Below, piece after piece: positions 11,187 to 22,606 of a DNA stretch of 64,000 nt. Location of the stretch: the NCBI GenBank assembly GCA_028023455.1, contig JAQFVV010006246.1, forward strand, positions 1,475,501 through 1,539,500, given 5' to 3'. Each line of letters begins with the position of its first letter. Position 1 is the first letter of the stretch. The stretch comes from Epiperipatus broadwayi. Lineage: Eukaryota > Onychophora > Udeonychophora > Euonychophora > Peripatidae. The notes beneath the pieces were generated by a model, which worked only from the letters and a program-made list of their open reading frames with translations, ran no database searches and was not told where the DNA came from. Both the position numbers and the translations under genes were made by a program.

Positions 11187-13126
11187 TGTGCTGGATGGTG
11201 TGTTTATTAGATCACTGAGGGAGTAAACAAAATCTATATACTTTAACTCTTTAATAAAATATAACCTTATGAAATATAACTTGAAAAACTTTTATATAAA
11301 ACATGATACAATTATAACTTATTTATTTGATTTATACCAATGCAGTTTAATTATTGCTCTACACTAGCCCCTTAGACAGAAAAGAGAGTACCCGAAGCAT
11401 ACCTCTATCCAAGCTGAGCTATATATATATCAGATAAATAAATATGGCTATGTTTCCAGAAAACAGATTTCTTCTCGGCTGCAGAATTCAACACCTATCA
11501 TCCAAAGCACTTTTTTGTTTTGGAGTAAACTCTGGGCACCAGTTAGCTACAAGAACTAATGTGTTTTGAATGATGGCAGACTAATTCAGAGCATAAGATA
11601 TCCTATGACCAGCTCAATCAATTATAATACAATGACAAATTATTGCTTTCATTAGTGATAAAGAATTGATCGGCACATATTACATTTAAAGATAATTTAT
11701 TTAATTAAATATTTGTTATTCTGATTTTAAATACTTTTATAAGAACTTAAATAATTTAGACAATGATAATTACATATATTGACTATGCACACCCTCTGAA
11801 TTCATATTATGAATTAGTGCACAAACATTAAATAATACATGGCATTTAAATAAATACATAAAATCAATACAATATAACAAAGAGTATTCACATACATGAC
11901 ATTTCAAAACACACACATGACTCTGGGAGGCTTCAAATTATTGTAATGGCTACTTTAATTAGAAATGGAAATAAGAAAATGTTGTTACCTAGGATTTTAG
12001 AACATGGATACTTCTTGCTGTGAACTTTATTTTCAATAGGACCTTGTCTTCTTGCTGGTTGTTACTTCACATAAAAATATTTCCAGCTGGCTGGATTCGA
12101 GGTTTTATGGTTAGTATTCCTTGGCATTATTCTTTAAGTCAGTTAGATATTGACAGCAGATTTTTAGGTTGTTAGGCAGGCATTACTTTTCTCAGGCAGG
12201 TTGGCTGTTTCATCAGACTCAGGCTGGAGCAAAGTCATATGTTTCCAATGATGATTAACAATGCATGATTGTCTGGGTACATACTAGACTGACTTATTGA
12301 TTGACTAAACTGCACTGATCTGATGGTGATCTCAACTGCTTAGATTGAACTCAACTGTTGGTCTGATAAAAAAACTGGACTATATGGTGACCTGTTATCA
12401 TTTTGATGACCTCCAGTTATATTTGTTGTTGAAATTCCGTAGATAAGATTTTAATCCTTTTGAGATCTTTTAATTAGTGGCCATTGCAAACTTGTTGTTT
12501 TGTGGATTTTGTTTAACTTAGTAGCCATCACAAATTTGTTGTTTAATTTTTTAACTTTCTTATTTCATTTTATCAACATGCACATATTTTCTTATTCTAT
12601 TCCTTATGTTTATAATCACACACATATATTTTATTCTAATAACTAATTTAAATGATAGAGATTTTTTTTTTTTCTTTTAGTTTTAAGATTTAATTTTCCC
12701 CTTAAAACTATGAATTAATTGTTTTTAGCAAACTACTTTTTTTTCTTGAATATTTTAAATGAAAGAGAGAGATTCATTATTGAACTGTCATAACTTTTAA
12801 TTCTTATTTATTTTCTTATTTATTGTTGAGTTAATTTCCTCCCCCTTTCACTCAATCCTTAAACTTTTAGTTTGACATTTCTAAAGCAAACTCTTTTCTC
12901 CCTCTGACTCATTAATTGATTTTTAACAAACTGTTTTAAAAAAACTCTTTAAACTTTTACCCATAGTTTTAAACGAGAAGTTTTTCATTTCAATCATTTT
13001 TAGACAATATTATTATACTGCAATACTTTTATTATTTATTTATTAACCCTCACGTTATTTATGAGAATTTTATTTTAATAAATTTTAGACAAAATTTTAA
13101 TGAACACTCAATAGCATTACATTACA
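11187..13126 (-). repeat. Element B 3' LTR (left copy)
   Basis: Shares order and sequence with 18246-20223, including GGTGTGTTTATTAGATCA near the start and AAACTATGAATTAATTG near 12705. On the minus strand the LTR begins TGTAATGTAATG directly after a purine tract. Confidence 0.85.
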
Positions 13127-13140
13127 CTGCCCTCCATTTT
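13127..13140 (-). other. Polypurine tract of element B
   Basis: Minus-strand AAAATGGAGGGCAG directly precedes the 3' LTR start TGTAATG. Its position and composition fit a plus-strand primer, and it fixes the internal edge of the left LTR. Confidence 0.65.
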
Positions 13141-14594
13141 AGAGTTAAATGCATCTCTTGACCTATTTTGTCTCTGCCATTTATTTTCTTAATTACTATG
13201 TGCATGACAGAACAAAAATCTTTTACCCAGTGAAGCCTCCATTATTATTATCTTTTGTTTGTCTTCTTTCTTTGCATATTCCAGAATGTCCTACAGTGCT
13301 GATCTCTTGTTGGATTTGCCAATTGCCTGTCTGGTGGCTCTCTTTTTCTCTTTATCAATTTTAATGACCAGGAATTATACATTTCCCTCTCTTCCATACC
13401 TTGTGCAACCACAAATGCTTTGTCACTGTATGTTCATTTTATCACACACAGCCATTGAAACTTCTTGTAAATGTATTTCATTGGATGACTTACAGGGTTG
13501 GTTCTTATCATGACCTCGTTTTCTTTTCTAAATCTATTTGTGACCTTTCCTTATCTCTTCAGTCTTAATTCACCCATTTTCTTTAACCTACTATGAACTC
13601 ATTCAACACCCTTCCTTCTATCAATTGGGTGTTCTTTCATGGGTAACCTGGTCCTGAATGGTCATGGCACATATCTCCTAAACAAAGCCAGACAGGTTCA
13701 AACCCTGTATACTCATTTTTGACCAATTTATCATATTAAAAATACACAGGATTTCTTTTACCCATTTTTATTGATTATCTTGTATATATACTCAAAAGAC
13801 ACCCCAACTCCCTCATGACCCTTTCACATGGGTTGGATTGTGGATTGCATATTGATGTCAGTATGTGTTTTATTCCACATATCTCCATTCTTTTTTTTTG
13901 CACTTGTCAGATACAAATGGTGTCCCATAGTCAGACAAGATTTTATCCAGAAATTTCCACTGTCCCAAAAATGTCATTGATCTAAAACCTGTATGGTTTG
14001 CTTAGCATTTGCCTGATCTACAGGGTATGCTGCCACAAACTTTGAGCATACATCATATGCCATGACAAGATATTTCATTCTATTAAATGAGGGCAGGGGT
14101 CTGTAGAAGTCTATGGCTAATAAATTATTCAGATGTTGCACTAAATGGGCTCTAATGGCCCCATCCAATATGTGTTAAGTGGTTTCCTTTTTGAGCATAT
14201 TTGACACTCGTTTATAACATCTAAAATGTTTGCATACATTCCCGGCCAGTAGAACCAATGGTTTAACCATCCTTCAACTTTGCTTGCTCCATATTGTTCA
14301 TATTTCTGATGTATATGCTTAATTAAATTTCTCTTCATAGTGACCGAAATAATGATCCTTTTTTGTTTATTCCTTTCTCTTTTGCGTTGTAGCAACCCCT
14401 TTTTAGGCAGTATTTTTGCCTATCCCTCCAAATGGGATTATTTCTCTTTTTCATCACAGGCTGGTGACGTAGATACTTTATTATTTGCTGACAATCTTCA
14501 TCCTTGCTTTGCCACTCCTTTAACCTATGAATGTAATTTTCTGCTTCATTGCCTTTATCAACTTATGTTGTAGTGATGTATGCCCTATGGTAAT
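13141..14594 (-). pseudogene. Integrase relic of element B
   Basis: Minus-strand remains of the linker and integrase. From right to left are a linker piece (VDKGNEAENYIHRLKEW near 14550), a zinc-finger region with HQKYEQYGASKVEG and CQICSK (14395-14141), and the first catalytic Asp in LLAIDFYRPLPSFNR (about 14110). The second Asp is in ILSDYGTPF (about 13940), and the catalytic Glu is in NPQSNPCERVMRELG (about 13820). Next come INWSK and then EVMIRTNPVSHP and YIYKKFQ, the C-terminal module (about 13530-13440). All align in order with element C integrase. Stops and shifts separate the pieces, so no integrase can be made. The tRNA box-B-like GGTTCAAACC near 13695 is part of this coding relic. 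Confidence 0.85.
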
Positions 14595-14598
14595 TTAA

Positions 14599-15328
14599 CT
14601 CTTTCATGAGGTTCTCCGGTCTTAGTCTAGGTGTCTTCAAGTCACTTGAATTCTGTCATTTTTAATGCTACCGTTTAAGATTTTACGCTCTTTTTAAAGG
14701 TTAAAAAAAGTTCCGTATGATGCTGCCCTTTTCTCAATTATTTTACAAGTAAAAAATCAATAATATTCAAATTTTAAGTTAACATTGGAAGAGAGCAGTC
14801 CATTCTTGATGCTGATTGGCTGTTAACCATCAAAGACAAAGAAAACTACTTGTCAATAATTTTTATCGCTACAATTTTTTTTGCTTCATTTTGAAAGTGA
14901 TAAACAAACATTTTAGACCATTTTAAAAGTATTTTTTGACATATTATAAATTATTTTGATAAAATATGCTAAAAATAAAATTATTATAGAAAAATAGTTA
15001 AGATTTTAGTAAAAAATATTTACTTTTCCACACCACAAAACTGAAAAAGAAATCATTGATATCAGCAACTCTTTTTAGTTGGTTATTAACATTCATTTTA
15101 GATTATTGCTATCAAATATTTTTATAATTATAAATAAAAATTTATTTTTGTAAAAACTTTTGTTTTATTTCATAACCTGACAAATTATTAATATACATTT
15201 TACAAACGAATCTAAAGTGAATATAATATTAAAAAGAAATATATTTTTATGCTTGAGTTTGTAAATTGACCAATTAAAAGTTTAGTTTTACCTCACTTGG
15301 CCAATAAAATTAATTGCCAGTTAAAAAG
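14599..15328. mobile_element. TTAA-flanked MITE (piggyBac-like) inside element B pol
   Basis: A 730-base AT-rich segment is flanked by TTAA on both sides (14595-14598 and 15329-15332) and interrupts pol between RNase H and integrase. Removing the insert plus one TTAA keeps the pol frame across the site: minus-strand codons for QHHL run straight on to AYITTT, where element C has QQHLTCNDAYIAAA. The ends start CTCTTTCATGAGG and CTTTTTAACTGGC, a short imperfect inverted repeat. TTAA duplication is the hallmark of piggyBac-type transposases. No transposase is encoded, so this is a non-autonomous element. The superfamily assignment is inferred from target site and ends only. Confidence 0.75.
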
Positions 15329-15332
15329 TTAA

Positions 15333-15870
15333 GTGATGTTGTTCCTGTACTGCAGGATATTGGCTTAATGTGTCCACTACATTTTCTTTACCTTGGCAGT
15401 ATCTCAAACTATAATTAAATTCTTAAAGAAACAAACTCCACCTTATTACCTGGCTGTTCAAAAGGAAGCTATGATTTAAAAACTCAACACTTTTGTAATC
15501 AGTAATTACAACTACCTCAGAGCCTATCAGATACTGATAATTTTTTTTAAACACCCACACAATTGCCAAAGCTTCCTTCTTGCTTATTGTGTAAGGCCTC
15601 TTCAATAATCACAGCTAATAAAGAAAAGGACCCTGTTCTGCCCCCCATCTTGTATCTGAGACATCATAACCCCTAACCCAAACCCCACTACTGTTGGTTT
15701 GCACAAAAAATGGTTTATGAAAGTCAGGGTATGATAATATCACCTTTTCTAAAAGCCCTGCCTTCACATTTTGAAAGCTACACTCATGGTCTTCAGTCCA
15801 TATCCACTGTCTTTCCTTTTTTAGTAACTGCAATTAATGGTTCTATATCAAAACATTTTTTTTCTAAAAC
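15333..15870 (-). pseudogene. RNase H relic of element B
   Basis: Minus-strand remains of the RNase H domain and the start of the linker. Readable pieces are LSYPDFHKPFFVQTNSSGV (about 15745-15690; element C has the active-site Asp in QTDSSGV, here Asn), ISKKEALAIVWVFKK with the catalytic Glu, VVVITDYKSVEFLNHSF, and YCQGKENVVDTLSQYP. The sequence is broken between 15650 and 15605. It degraded the RNA strand during reverse transcription in the ancestral element and is inactive here. Confidence 0.85.
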
Positions 15871-16640
15871 CAGTTATAAAAATTGCATAACCCAAGGAAA
15901 GGTTTTATTATGTCTTTTGTTTTGAGGCCTAGGAAAATTTTGGATCGCCTGAATTATCTCAGGATTTGGTCGGATTCCTTTTTCACCAATTTTTATTTCC
16001 TTTTGTTTGCACTCATGCTGTTGCTGCTCTAAATGTGTGAAGTGCTCTTCTATACTTTCTGATGCAATACAATATCATCTACATACATCACTATCAAACT
16101 TTTGATATAGTCTGATAATACATGATCAAGACACTTTATCAACCCTGCCCCATTATTCTTTAAAGCAAAAGGAATCTGATGGAAATTGTGTGCACACCCT
16201 TCATAGCGAAAAGCAGTATATTTCCTATCATTAGGGTTCAGCTTGATTTGCCTGTAATTGGTGGTCAAATCAAATGTTGAAAACACCTTTTTACTATGGA
16301 ACTTCACTAATAGCTCATTCATAGGTGGAGGAGCATTTGTATCAGGCACAGTTACCTTATTCAATTGCTGATCCTCCAAACATAACCCAATGGACCCATC
16401 CTTTTTTCACTGTTACAAGAGGATTATTGAAAGGAAATGAGCATTTAGAGATGATTCCCCATTGAAGCATTTTTCCTATCTGTTCCTCCACTTTGCTCTG
16501 ATACTGATAAAGTATAGAGTATGCTCAGGCCTGATACAGTTGGTCATTCACAAGTTTTACTGTATATTCATACGCTTGAATAACTCCAGGGACTTCAGAA
16601 AAATGCTCATGTATTTATTTAGTATTTTCTTCAACTGTTC
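15871..16640 (-). pseudogene. Reverse transcriptase relic of element B
   Basis: The longest clean piece (16379-16050, 109 codons) carries QLNKVTVPDTNAPPPMNELL, FSTFDLTTNYRQIKLNPND (motif A region), FALKNNGAGLIKCLDHVL, and YVDDIV, the catalytic box. All are close to element C RT. Upstream, SPYNNPLV-like sequence near 16410 is frameshifted, and downstream 15870-16050 continues in another frame. It is a dead copy of the polymerase that synthesised element cDNA. Confidence 0.9.
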
Positions 16641-17180
16641 CCTCTGATCTCTGTCTATCAGCTTCGATTCCTCTGTTTTTTCTTCTATTTCCATATTTAT
16701 TCCTGCACTGTGCATGCAGTGTTCTTTAATATATCTATCTGCTCAGACTACTGTAAATGCCATTAATTCATTATTCAGTTTTACCTGACTTCATTCATAA
16801 TCCAAAACACAAACATTCTTATGAATAAAGTCTTACCCCAGAGTAACCTCATGGATCAGACCCTCAAGGATAAGAAAAACATGGTTGTATTCATTTCTTG
16901 TTGTACACATGTTTACCCATACTTGTTTTGATGCCAGTCTCATCCTTTTACTATTAGCCATCATGACATACCCATGTTTAATGGCAAAATTTTAACTTTA
17001 GGGATTACTACATTTTATTCTATCAAATACTTCCTGGGACATCACTGACATCTGGCTTCCAGAATCAAGTAAAGCACTGGTTATCAGTTCTTCTATTACC
17101 ACTTTCACTTTTGGACATCCCTGAGACACCATTACTAGTTCTCTTGTCTCCCAGCTATACATCAGGTTTGATACTTGCAT
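16641..17180 (-). pseudogene. Aspartic protease relic of element B
   Basis: The 17180-16998 frame contains CPKVKVVIEELITSALLDSG followed by SQMSVMSQEVFDRI, the flap-side start of a retroviral-type aspartic protease with the catalytic Asp-Ser-Gly. Further left, sequence near 16830-16800 corresponds to the LIHEVTLG(..)DF region that ends the protease of element C. The protease follows gag directly, with no zinc-knuckle (CX2CX4HX4C) segment between. Confidence 0.8.
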
Positions 17181-17791
17181 ATGGCCATCCTCACTGCTCT
17201 ATTCTTTCTAAGCTATCTATTGCAATTCAATGCTATAAGCATTTTGGCCATCTGCTCTATTATTTCCTATTTTGTTCCAATTTGCACTTTCTCTACATCC
17301 CTAGGAAGGCCATGTTTAACTCTTCTTATAATTTGCTGCTCAGACAAAGGTGGTGTTAGAATCAATCTCAACTTTGCCACTTGTCAGTGAAAAAATGTGA
17401 TAAGTAGTTCCCCAGATCTCCATTTGTCCTGCTCCACCTGATGCTTAATAATCTCCTGATACTCATCCCTCAAATAGTTTGCCAGCAATAACTGCTTGTA
17501 TTCTCCAATGTCACTGGTTTTGAAAATGAATCCCACCAAAATTGAGCCTCACCCTGTATATGACTGAGGTATAGCAACCTTGGCTACTTCATTTAATTTA
17601 CTCGGTGCAAAATAACCTTCCAGACTATTAAGATGTTCATTTGGAGCCTTCCCTCTATGTCCTGAAAATGTCTTTATTTTTAGCAACTGATTTACTGCAT
17701 TAACTTTATCTATAGGTGTGCATGTTCTTACACTTTTCTGCTCATTTTCAACCGTTCTATTCTTTTTATTAATTTTTCCATCATTACCCAT
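17181..17791 (-). pseudogene. Gag relic of element B
   Basis: A clean 80-codon start (17791-17549) includes LLKIKTFSGHRGKAPNEHL and LEGYF, matching IKIKSFSGNKGERPNRYLES in element C Gag. A frameshifted continuation (about 17550-17290) includes YKQLLLANYL, IIKHQVEQDKWRSGE and LSSKL, again parallel to element C. Gag would form the particle. This copy is broken, and no CCHC knuckle is visible before the protease. Confidence 0.8.
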
Positions 17792-18245
17792 ATCTCAGAT
17801 ATCTCTTCTTTTTTTCCTACAATTTTTGAAACAAAATTTCTATTTCAAAGTTGTTTTTCTTTTTATGTTTATTAAATTTAACACTTTAATCTAAAATACC
17901 TTTGAATACTAACTGTTTATTTATTTTCTTTTTCAAACGGAACATACAACTGACTCCATCCCTTGTCCTTTTTCTCTATCCATTCTTAATGCCTTAACCC
18001 CACCCAAAATATGCAACTGTTTTCAATTCTCACTTTTCATTTAAAGGAATAATTTATTTTAAATATCATATCTCTCTTTTTCATTTAAAGAAAAAAATAG
18101 TTTCAGTCAGTTCTTTTTTTTTTTTAAATTATACTACTTAAAAATACGTAAACGTTTCTTTAAATTTTTATTTTCAAACAGTAACAAAACCATTTAGTTA
18201 ACAGTCATTTATGATAGTTCTGCACCCATGTTGGGAAAAGCCAAT
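17792..18245 (-). other. Element B 5' leader with degenerate primer site
   Basis: Untranslated sequence between 5' LTR and gag. Next to the LTR the minus strand reads TGGC, TTTT, then CCCAACATGGGTGC (18243-18222). This resembles the tRNA-Lys-type site of element C (TGGCACCCAACGTGGGGC) with an inserted or substituted TTTT and point changes. Confidence 0.5.
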
Positions 18246-20223
18246 TGTGCCAGGTGGTGTGTTTATTAGATCAGTGCAGGAATAAACAAAATCTATATAC
18301 TTTAAATTTTTAATAAAATATAACCTTATGAAATATAACTTAAAAAACTTTTATATAAAACATGATACAATTATAACATTTATTTGAGGTATACCAATGC
18401 AATTTAATTATTGCTCCACACCAACCTCTTAGGCAGAGAAGAGAGTACCCAGAGTACCTGTATCCAAGCTACCCTATATATATATATCAGATATATAAAT
18501 ATGGCTATGTTTCCAGAAAACAGATTTCTTCTCGGCTGCAGAATGCAACACCTATCATCCAAAACACTTTTTTGTTTTGGAGTAAACCATGGGTGCCATT
18601 TAGCTACAAAAACTAATGTATGTTGAATGATAGCAGACTAATTCAGTGCCTAAGATATCCCATGACCAGCTTAATCAATTGTAATACAATAACAAATTAT
18701 TGCTTTAATTAGTGATAAAGAATTGACCGACACATATTACATTTCAAGATAATTTGTTTAACTAAATATTTGTTATTCTGATTTTAAATACTTTTATAAA
18801 AACTTAATTAATTTAGACAATGATAATTACATATACTGACTATGCACACACTCTGAATTCATATAATAAAATGGAATATAACACAAGCATTAAATAATAC
18901 ATGGCATTTAAATAAATACATAAAATTAATATAATATAGCAAAGAGTATTCACATCCACGACATTTACACACACATCAATAGTTCTTTATGCATGCTATA
19001 AAGTTCATTATTAATTGATTCTGGGAGGTTTCAAATTATTGCAATGGCTACTTTACTTAGAAATGGAAATAAGAAAATGTTGTTATCTAGGATTTTAGAA
19101 TGTGGATACTTCTTACTGTTTGCTGTGAACTTTGTTTTCAATAGGACCTTGTCTTTTTTCTGGTTGTTACTTCATGTTAAAATATTTCCAATAAGCTGAA
19201 TTCAAGATTTTATGCTTAGTATTTCTTGGCATTATTTTTTAAGGCAGTTAGATATTATCAGCAGAGTTTCAGGTTGTTAGGCAGGCATTACTTTTTTGGG
19301 GCAGGTTGGCTGTTTCATCAGACTCAGGCTGGAGCAAAGTCATATGTTTCTGATGATGATTATCAATGCATGATTGATTCTGGATACATAATAGACTGAC
19401 TGATTGATTGACTGAACTGCACTGATGTGATGGTGATCTCAACTGCTTAGATTGAACTCTACTGTTGGTCTGATGAAAAACTGAATTATTTACATGATGA
19501 CCTGTTGTCATTTTGATGTCTGCCAGCTATATTTGTTGTTGAAATTCCATAGATTAGTTTTTAATCTTGTTGTTTGAGATCTTTTAATTAGTGGCCATTG
19601 AAAACTTGTTATTTTGTGGATTTTGTTTAACTTAGTAGCCATCACAAATTTGTTTTGTAACTTTCTTATTTCATTTTATCAACACGCATACCTTTTCTTA
19701 TACTATACCTTATGTATACAATCGCACGTATATATTTTATTCTAATAACTAATTTAAACGATAGAGATTTCTTTTTTTGTTTTAGTTTCAAGATTTAATT
19801 TTCCCCTTAAAACTATGAATTAATTGTTTTTAGCAAACTACTTTGTTTCTTTAATATTTTAAACAAAAGAAATTTATTCTTGAACTGTCATAACTTTTAA
19901 TTTTTATTTACTTTCTTATTATTTGTCAAGTTAATTTCCTCCCTCTTTCACTCAATCCTTAAACTTTTATTTTAGTGTTTCTAAAGCAAACCCTCTCCCC
20001 CTTCCACCTCATTAATTGATTTTTAACAAACTGTTTTTAAAAAAACTATTCAAACTTTTAACCATTTCTTTAAATGAGAGATGTTTATTTCAATCATTTT
20101 TAGACAATATTATTATACTGCAATACTTTTATTACAAATTTATTAACCCTCATGTTATTTATGAGAATTTTATGTTAATAAATTTTAGACAAAATTTTAA
20201 TGAATGCTCAGTAACATTGTTCA
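18246..20223 (-). repeat. Element B 5' LTR (right copy)
   Basis: Direct repeat of 11187-13126. The outer (right) end is uncertain within about 10 bases, because the left copy ends CATTACATTACA while this one reads CATTGTTCA. Confidence 0.8.
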
Positions 20224-20974
20224 CTCTAATTGAAGCTTTTATTATTTTACTCTTTTTCTTTTTTTTTAAATGAAGTCAATATATACTAAAATCAGTACAA
20301 TTACAAATAGTACCTTTCATGTTTAACGCATAATCAACAAAAAAAAATTGACAATTTCATAATGCCAATGTAAGTTGAAATGTAATTAATTATATTTTTA
20401 CTTTTACAGTTAATCCATTATTCACATATATCTAGACTTATGCAAATAAAGTAAAAAATATTTAGGAAAAGATTATATTCCAATCAATACAGTTCCATTT
20501 ATTGCTTATGTCTTCTGCTGTATAAACAGCTTTTATTATATATTGTAGCATTTGTTTTAATTTGTAATAAGTAGTAAATATATAATTTTTAAAATGTGTC
20601 CTTTATATTTCACCAGTTATTAAAAAATGCACAATCTGTTAACATTATTTTTTTAATTATGTACATGAGGCATTTCAGAATTGCATAGAGTATATTTAAA
20701 AACAAGCTTGTCAAATGTTTTTATTATGTATTAATGATTACTTATTGCTGCTTTTTTTATAATAAATGTGATTGGGAAACCCATGTGAAATTCCATTTTA
20801 ACAGTATTAATGAAAACTTTCAATGTAAAATAATGATATAAAAGTTTAAAAAAGATTTATATATGTTTCAACCTTGTCATTCTAGCATTGTTTTGTAAAT
20901 AATGCATTTCTAAAATATCTTGATAATGTATTAAAAATGATGTAGAAGTAATGTTGAATTTGTTTACTGTTTAG
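20224..20974 (+). other. Upstream intron of CUB gene (AT-rich)
   Basis: AT-rich sequence up to the acceptor at 20973-20974 (TTTACTGTTTAG). No exon or transposon was recognised. The donor for this intron is not visible and should lie left of the window, beyond elements A and B. Confidence 0.5.
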
Positions 20975-21131
20975 ATTCAAGAAAAGATAAACTTAGAGTA
21001 TGTATCACTTGGTCGATTCTGTGGATATATTACTCCTGTACCTATAAAGAGTAGTATCAATAACATGAAAGTCATATTTTATGCTGATTTAGAGACACAG
21101 GCTGATGGATTCTCTGCTTTTTGGAAAAGAA
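20975..21131 (+). CDS. CUB-domain exon (C-terminal half), cubilin-like gene
   Basis: A 157-nt exon between an AG acceptor (20973-20974) and a GTAAGT donor (21132). It starts in phase 0 and ends in phase 1. It reads YVSLGRFCGYITP, then MKVIFYADLETQADGFSAFW, the second half of a CUB domain: the fourth cysteine in RFCG, the hydrophobic strand MKVIFYAD, and the terminal GFSAFW strand. CUB domains are extracellular beta-sandwiches that bind ligands, often with calcium; the Asp in FYAD occupies the usual calcium-ligand position. The first half must be encoded upstream and is not in this window. ATG 21065 is internal, not a start. The gene is inferred to be cubilin-like because the next CUB follows with no spacer domain. 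Confidence 0.85.
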
Positions 21132-22604
21132 GTAAGTTTCGGTGTTACAATTATTCAGGAGAATGTATTGCATGTATATCATTTAGTGTTCCTTTAAATA
21201 ATTTTGTGTTAGAGTTAAATTGTTACAGTTTTTGTTTCTTTATGAAATACAATAAATAATAATTAACAATATATATCTGATTGTATTTTTTTTTAATTTT
21301 AATAGTGCCTGAGATTTATCAAAAAAAATTGTGTTTGGATATAAAACTTATAATAATATTACATAATAGACAGTTTTCAATAAATGCTATATATATAAAT
21401 TTGTACAAATAAACAATTAAAATATCAGATACACAATAGGATCAAGTCCTGATTTGAGCATGGTCAGTAAGGGTTGGTTTATATAAAAGTAAGCTCTAAG
21501 GATAAGTGTTTTACTTATGATTCTAGAACTTACTGATGGGTGAGTATGTATACATTTATACATTAATCTATTTGTATATATGTCAAAGTTGGTATCCTTC
21601 CACAAGACATATATATATATATATATATAAATTGTACCACTATTGGACAGCGACACACATTTGTAATTTTATTTATCATAAAATTTTAATGACAAAAGAA
21701 TTTATAATTAACTAAAGAAGTTTAAGCAAAAATACTGTGGAATTATTTTATCAAGAAATGATTAAAGTAAAAATCTCATTCGAAAGAATTAATTATAAAA
21801 GTTTATGAAAGAGAAATATAATTCAGAAAGTTTAAAGAGTTTTTTTTTTGATAAGCACAGATTATTGTTAAGTTTTACTAGTTTAAAATAATAATAAAAA
21901 CAAGTTGGGGGGGGGGGGGTTTAACTAAATAAAAAAGATTTAAAAACTATATTTCTTATCATTTATTTAAAAAAAATGCATGTTGATTTTTAAAATACAT
22001 TAAAATGTGTATAGATGTGTGTAAATAAAATATGAAAGTGAAATATTAAAGTAAATGAAAGCTTATAAATGAATTTTAAAAAAAATTTCCTTAAAGATTG
22101 CATATACTGATAAGCTGCATAGGAATGGTATTAGCAATGGCTACTAATTAACTAATTAAAATTCATAAACAACAGGACTAATTAAAATGCATCTTATCAA
22201 AAATTTAAGCAACAAAAACAGTAGATGGATTTAGAACAATAAAAATAACTAGCAGATTTAAAAAATTAATTAAAAGATAACAGCAAGATCATATAAATAG
22301 GGCCAAAAATGTCATCATTCAGTCATTCATGTATCTAGATTCAATCACCTATTAGATGTATTTTTCAATAAAGACAATGCTGTGCTAAGCAGTTGTCTGA
22401 TCATGTGGCCAGATTCCAGCCTCAGTCCAACAGAACATCAGCAATATTTGAAGCCACCGTGAATGTCTAACTGCCTGAAATAGAAGTAGCTTGGAACTGC
22501 AATCATCAGGACCACATCAGAAGCCTAAAATACAACTGGTTGGTAAACCACACATGTAGCAGCAAAGAACAAGAAGTCAGAATGTTTAAAATCCTATAGG
22601 TAAT
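21132..22604 (+). other. Intron sequence with microsatellites
   Basis: Starts with the GTAAGT donor. It holds a (TA)n run at about 21608-21629 and a G13 run near 21907. A less AT-rich stretch (about 22380-22600) has no recognised coding content. Confidence 0.5.
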
Positions 22605-22606
22605 TA

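Larger units (their letters stand above)
11187..20223 (-). mobile_element. Ty3/gypsy LTR retrotransposon B, decayed full-length
   Basis: Direct repeats at 11187-13126 and 18246-about 20223 bound an interior that reads, on the minus strand, gag, protease, RT, RNase H and integrase in Ty3/gypsy order. LTR ends are TGTGC and ATTACA (left copy). Every domain is recognisable by comparison with intact element C, but many stops and frameshifts are present. No convincing target duplication was found; the left end abuts an AT run beside element A and the right end is degraded. The LTRs look less alike than those of A or C, so B appears oldest. A TTAA-flanked MITE interrupts pol. Confidence 0.9.

Noticed and set aside
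13660-13740. tRNA-like box B (GGTTCAAACC)
   Set aside because: The stretch aligns with the element C integrase region NWSKNESTGFEP in reverse orientation, so it is decayed coding sequence. No cloverleaf was found.
21065-21259. ATG-started 64-codon frame as a separate gene
   Set aside because: Its first part is the CUB exon ending at 21131; the rest is intron after a GTAAGT donor.
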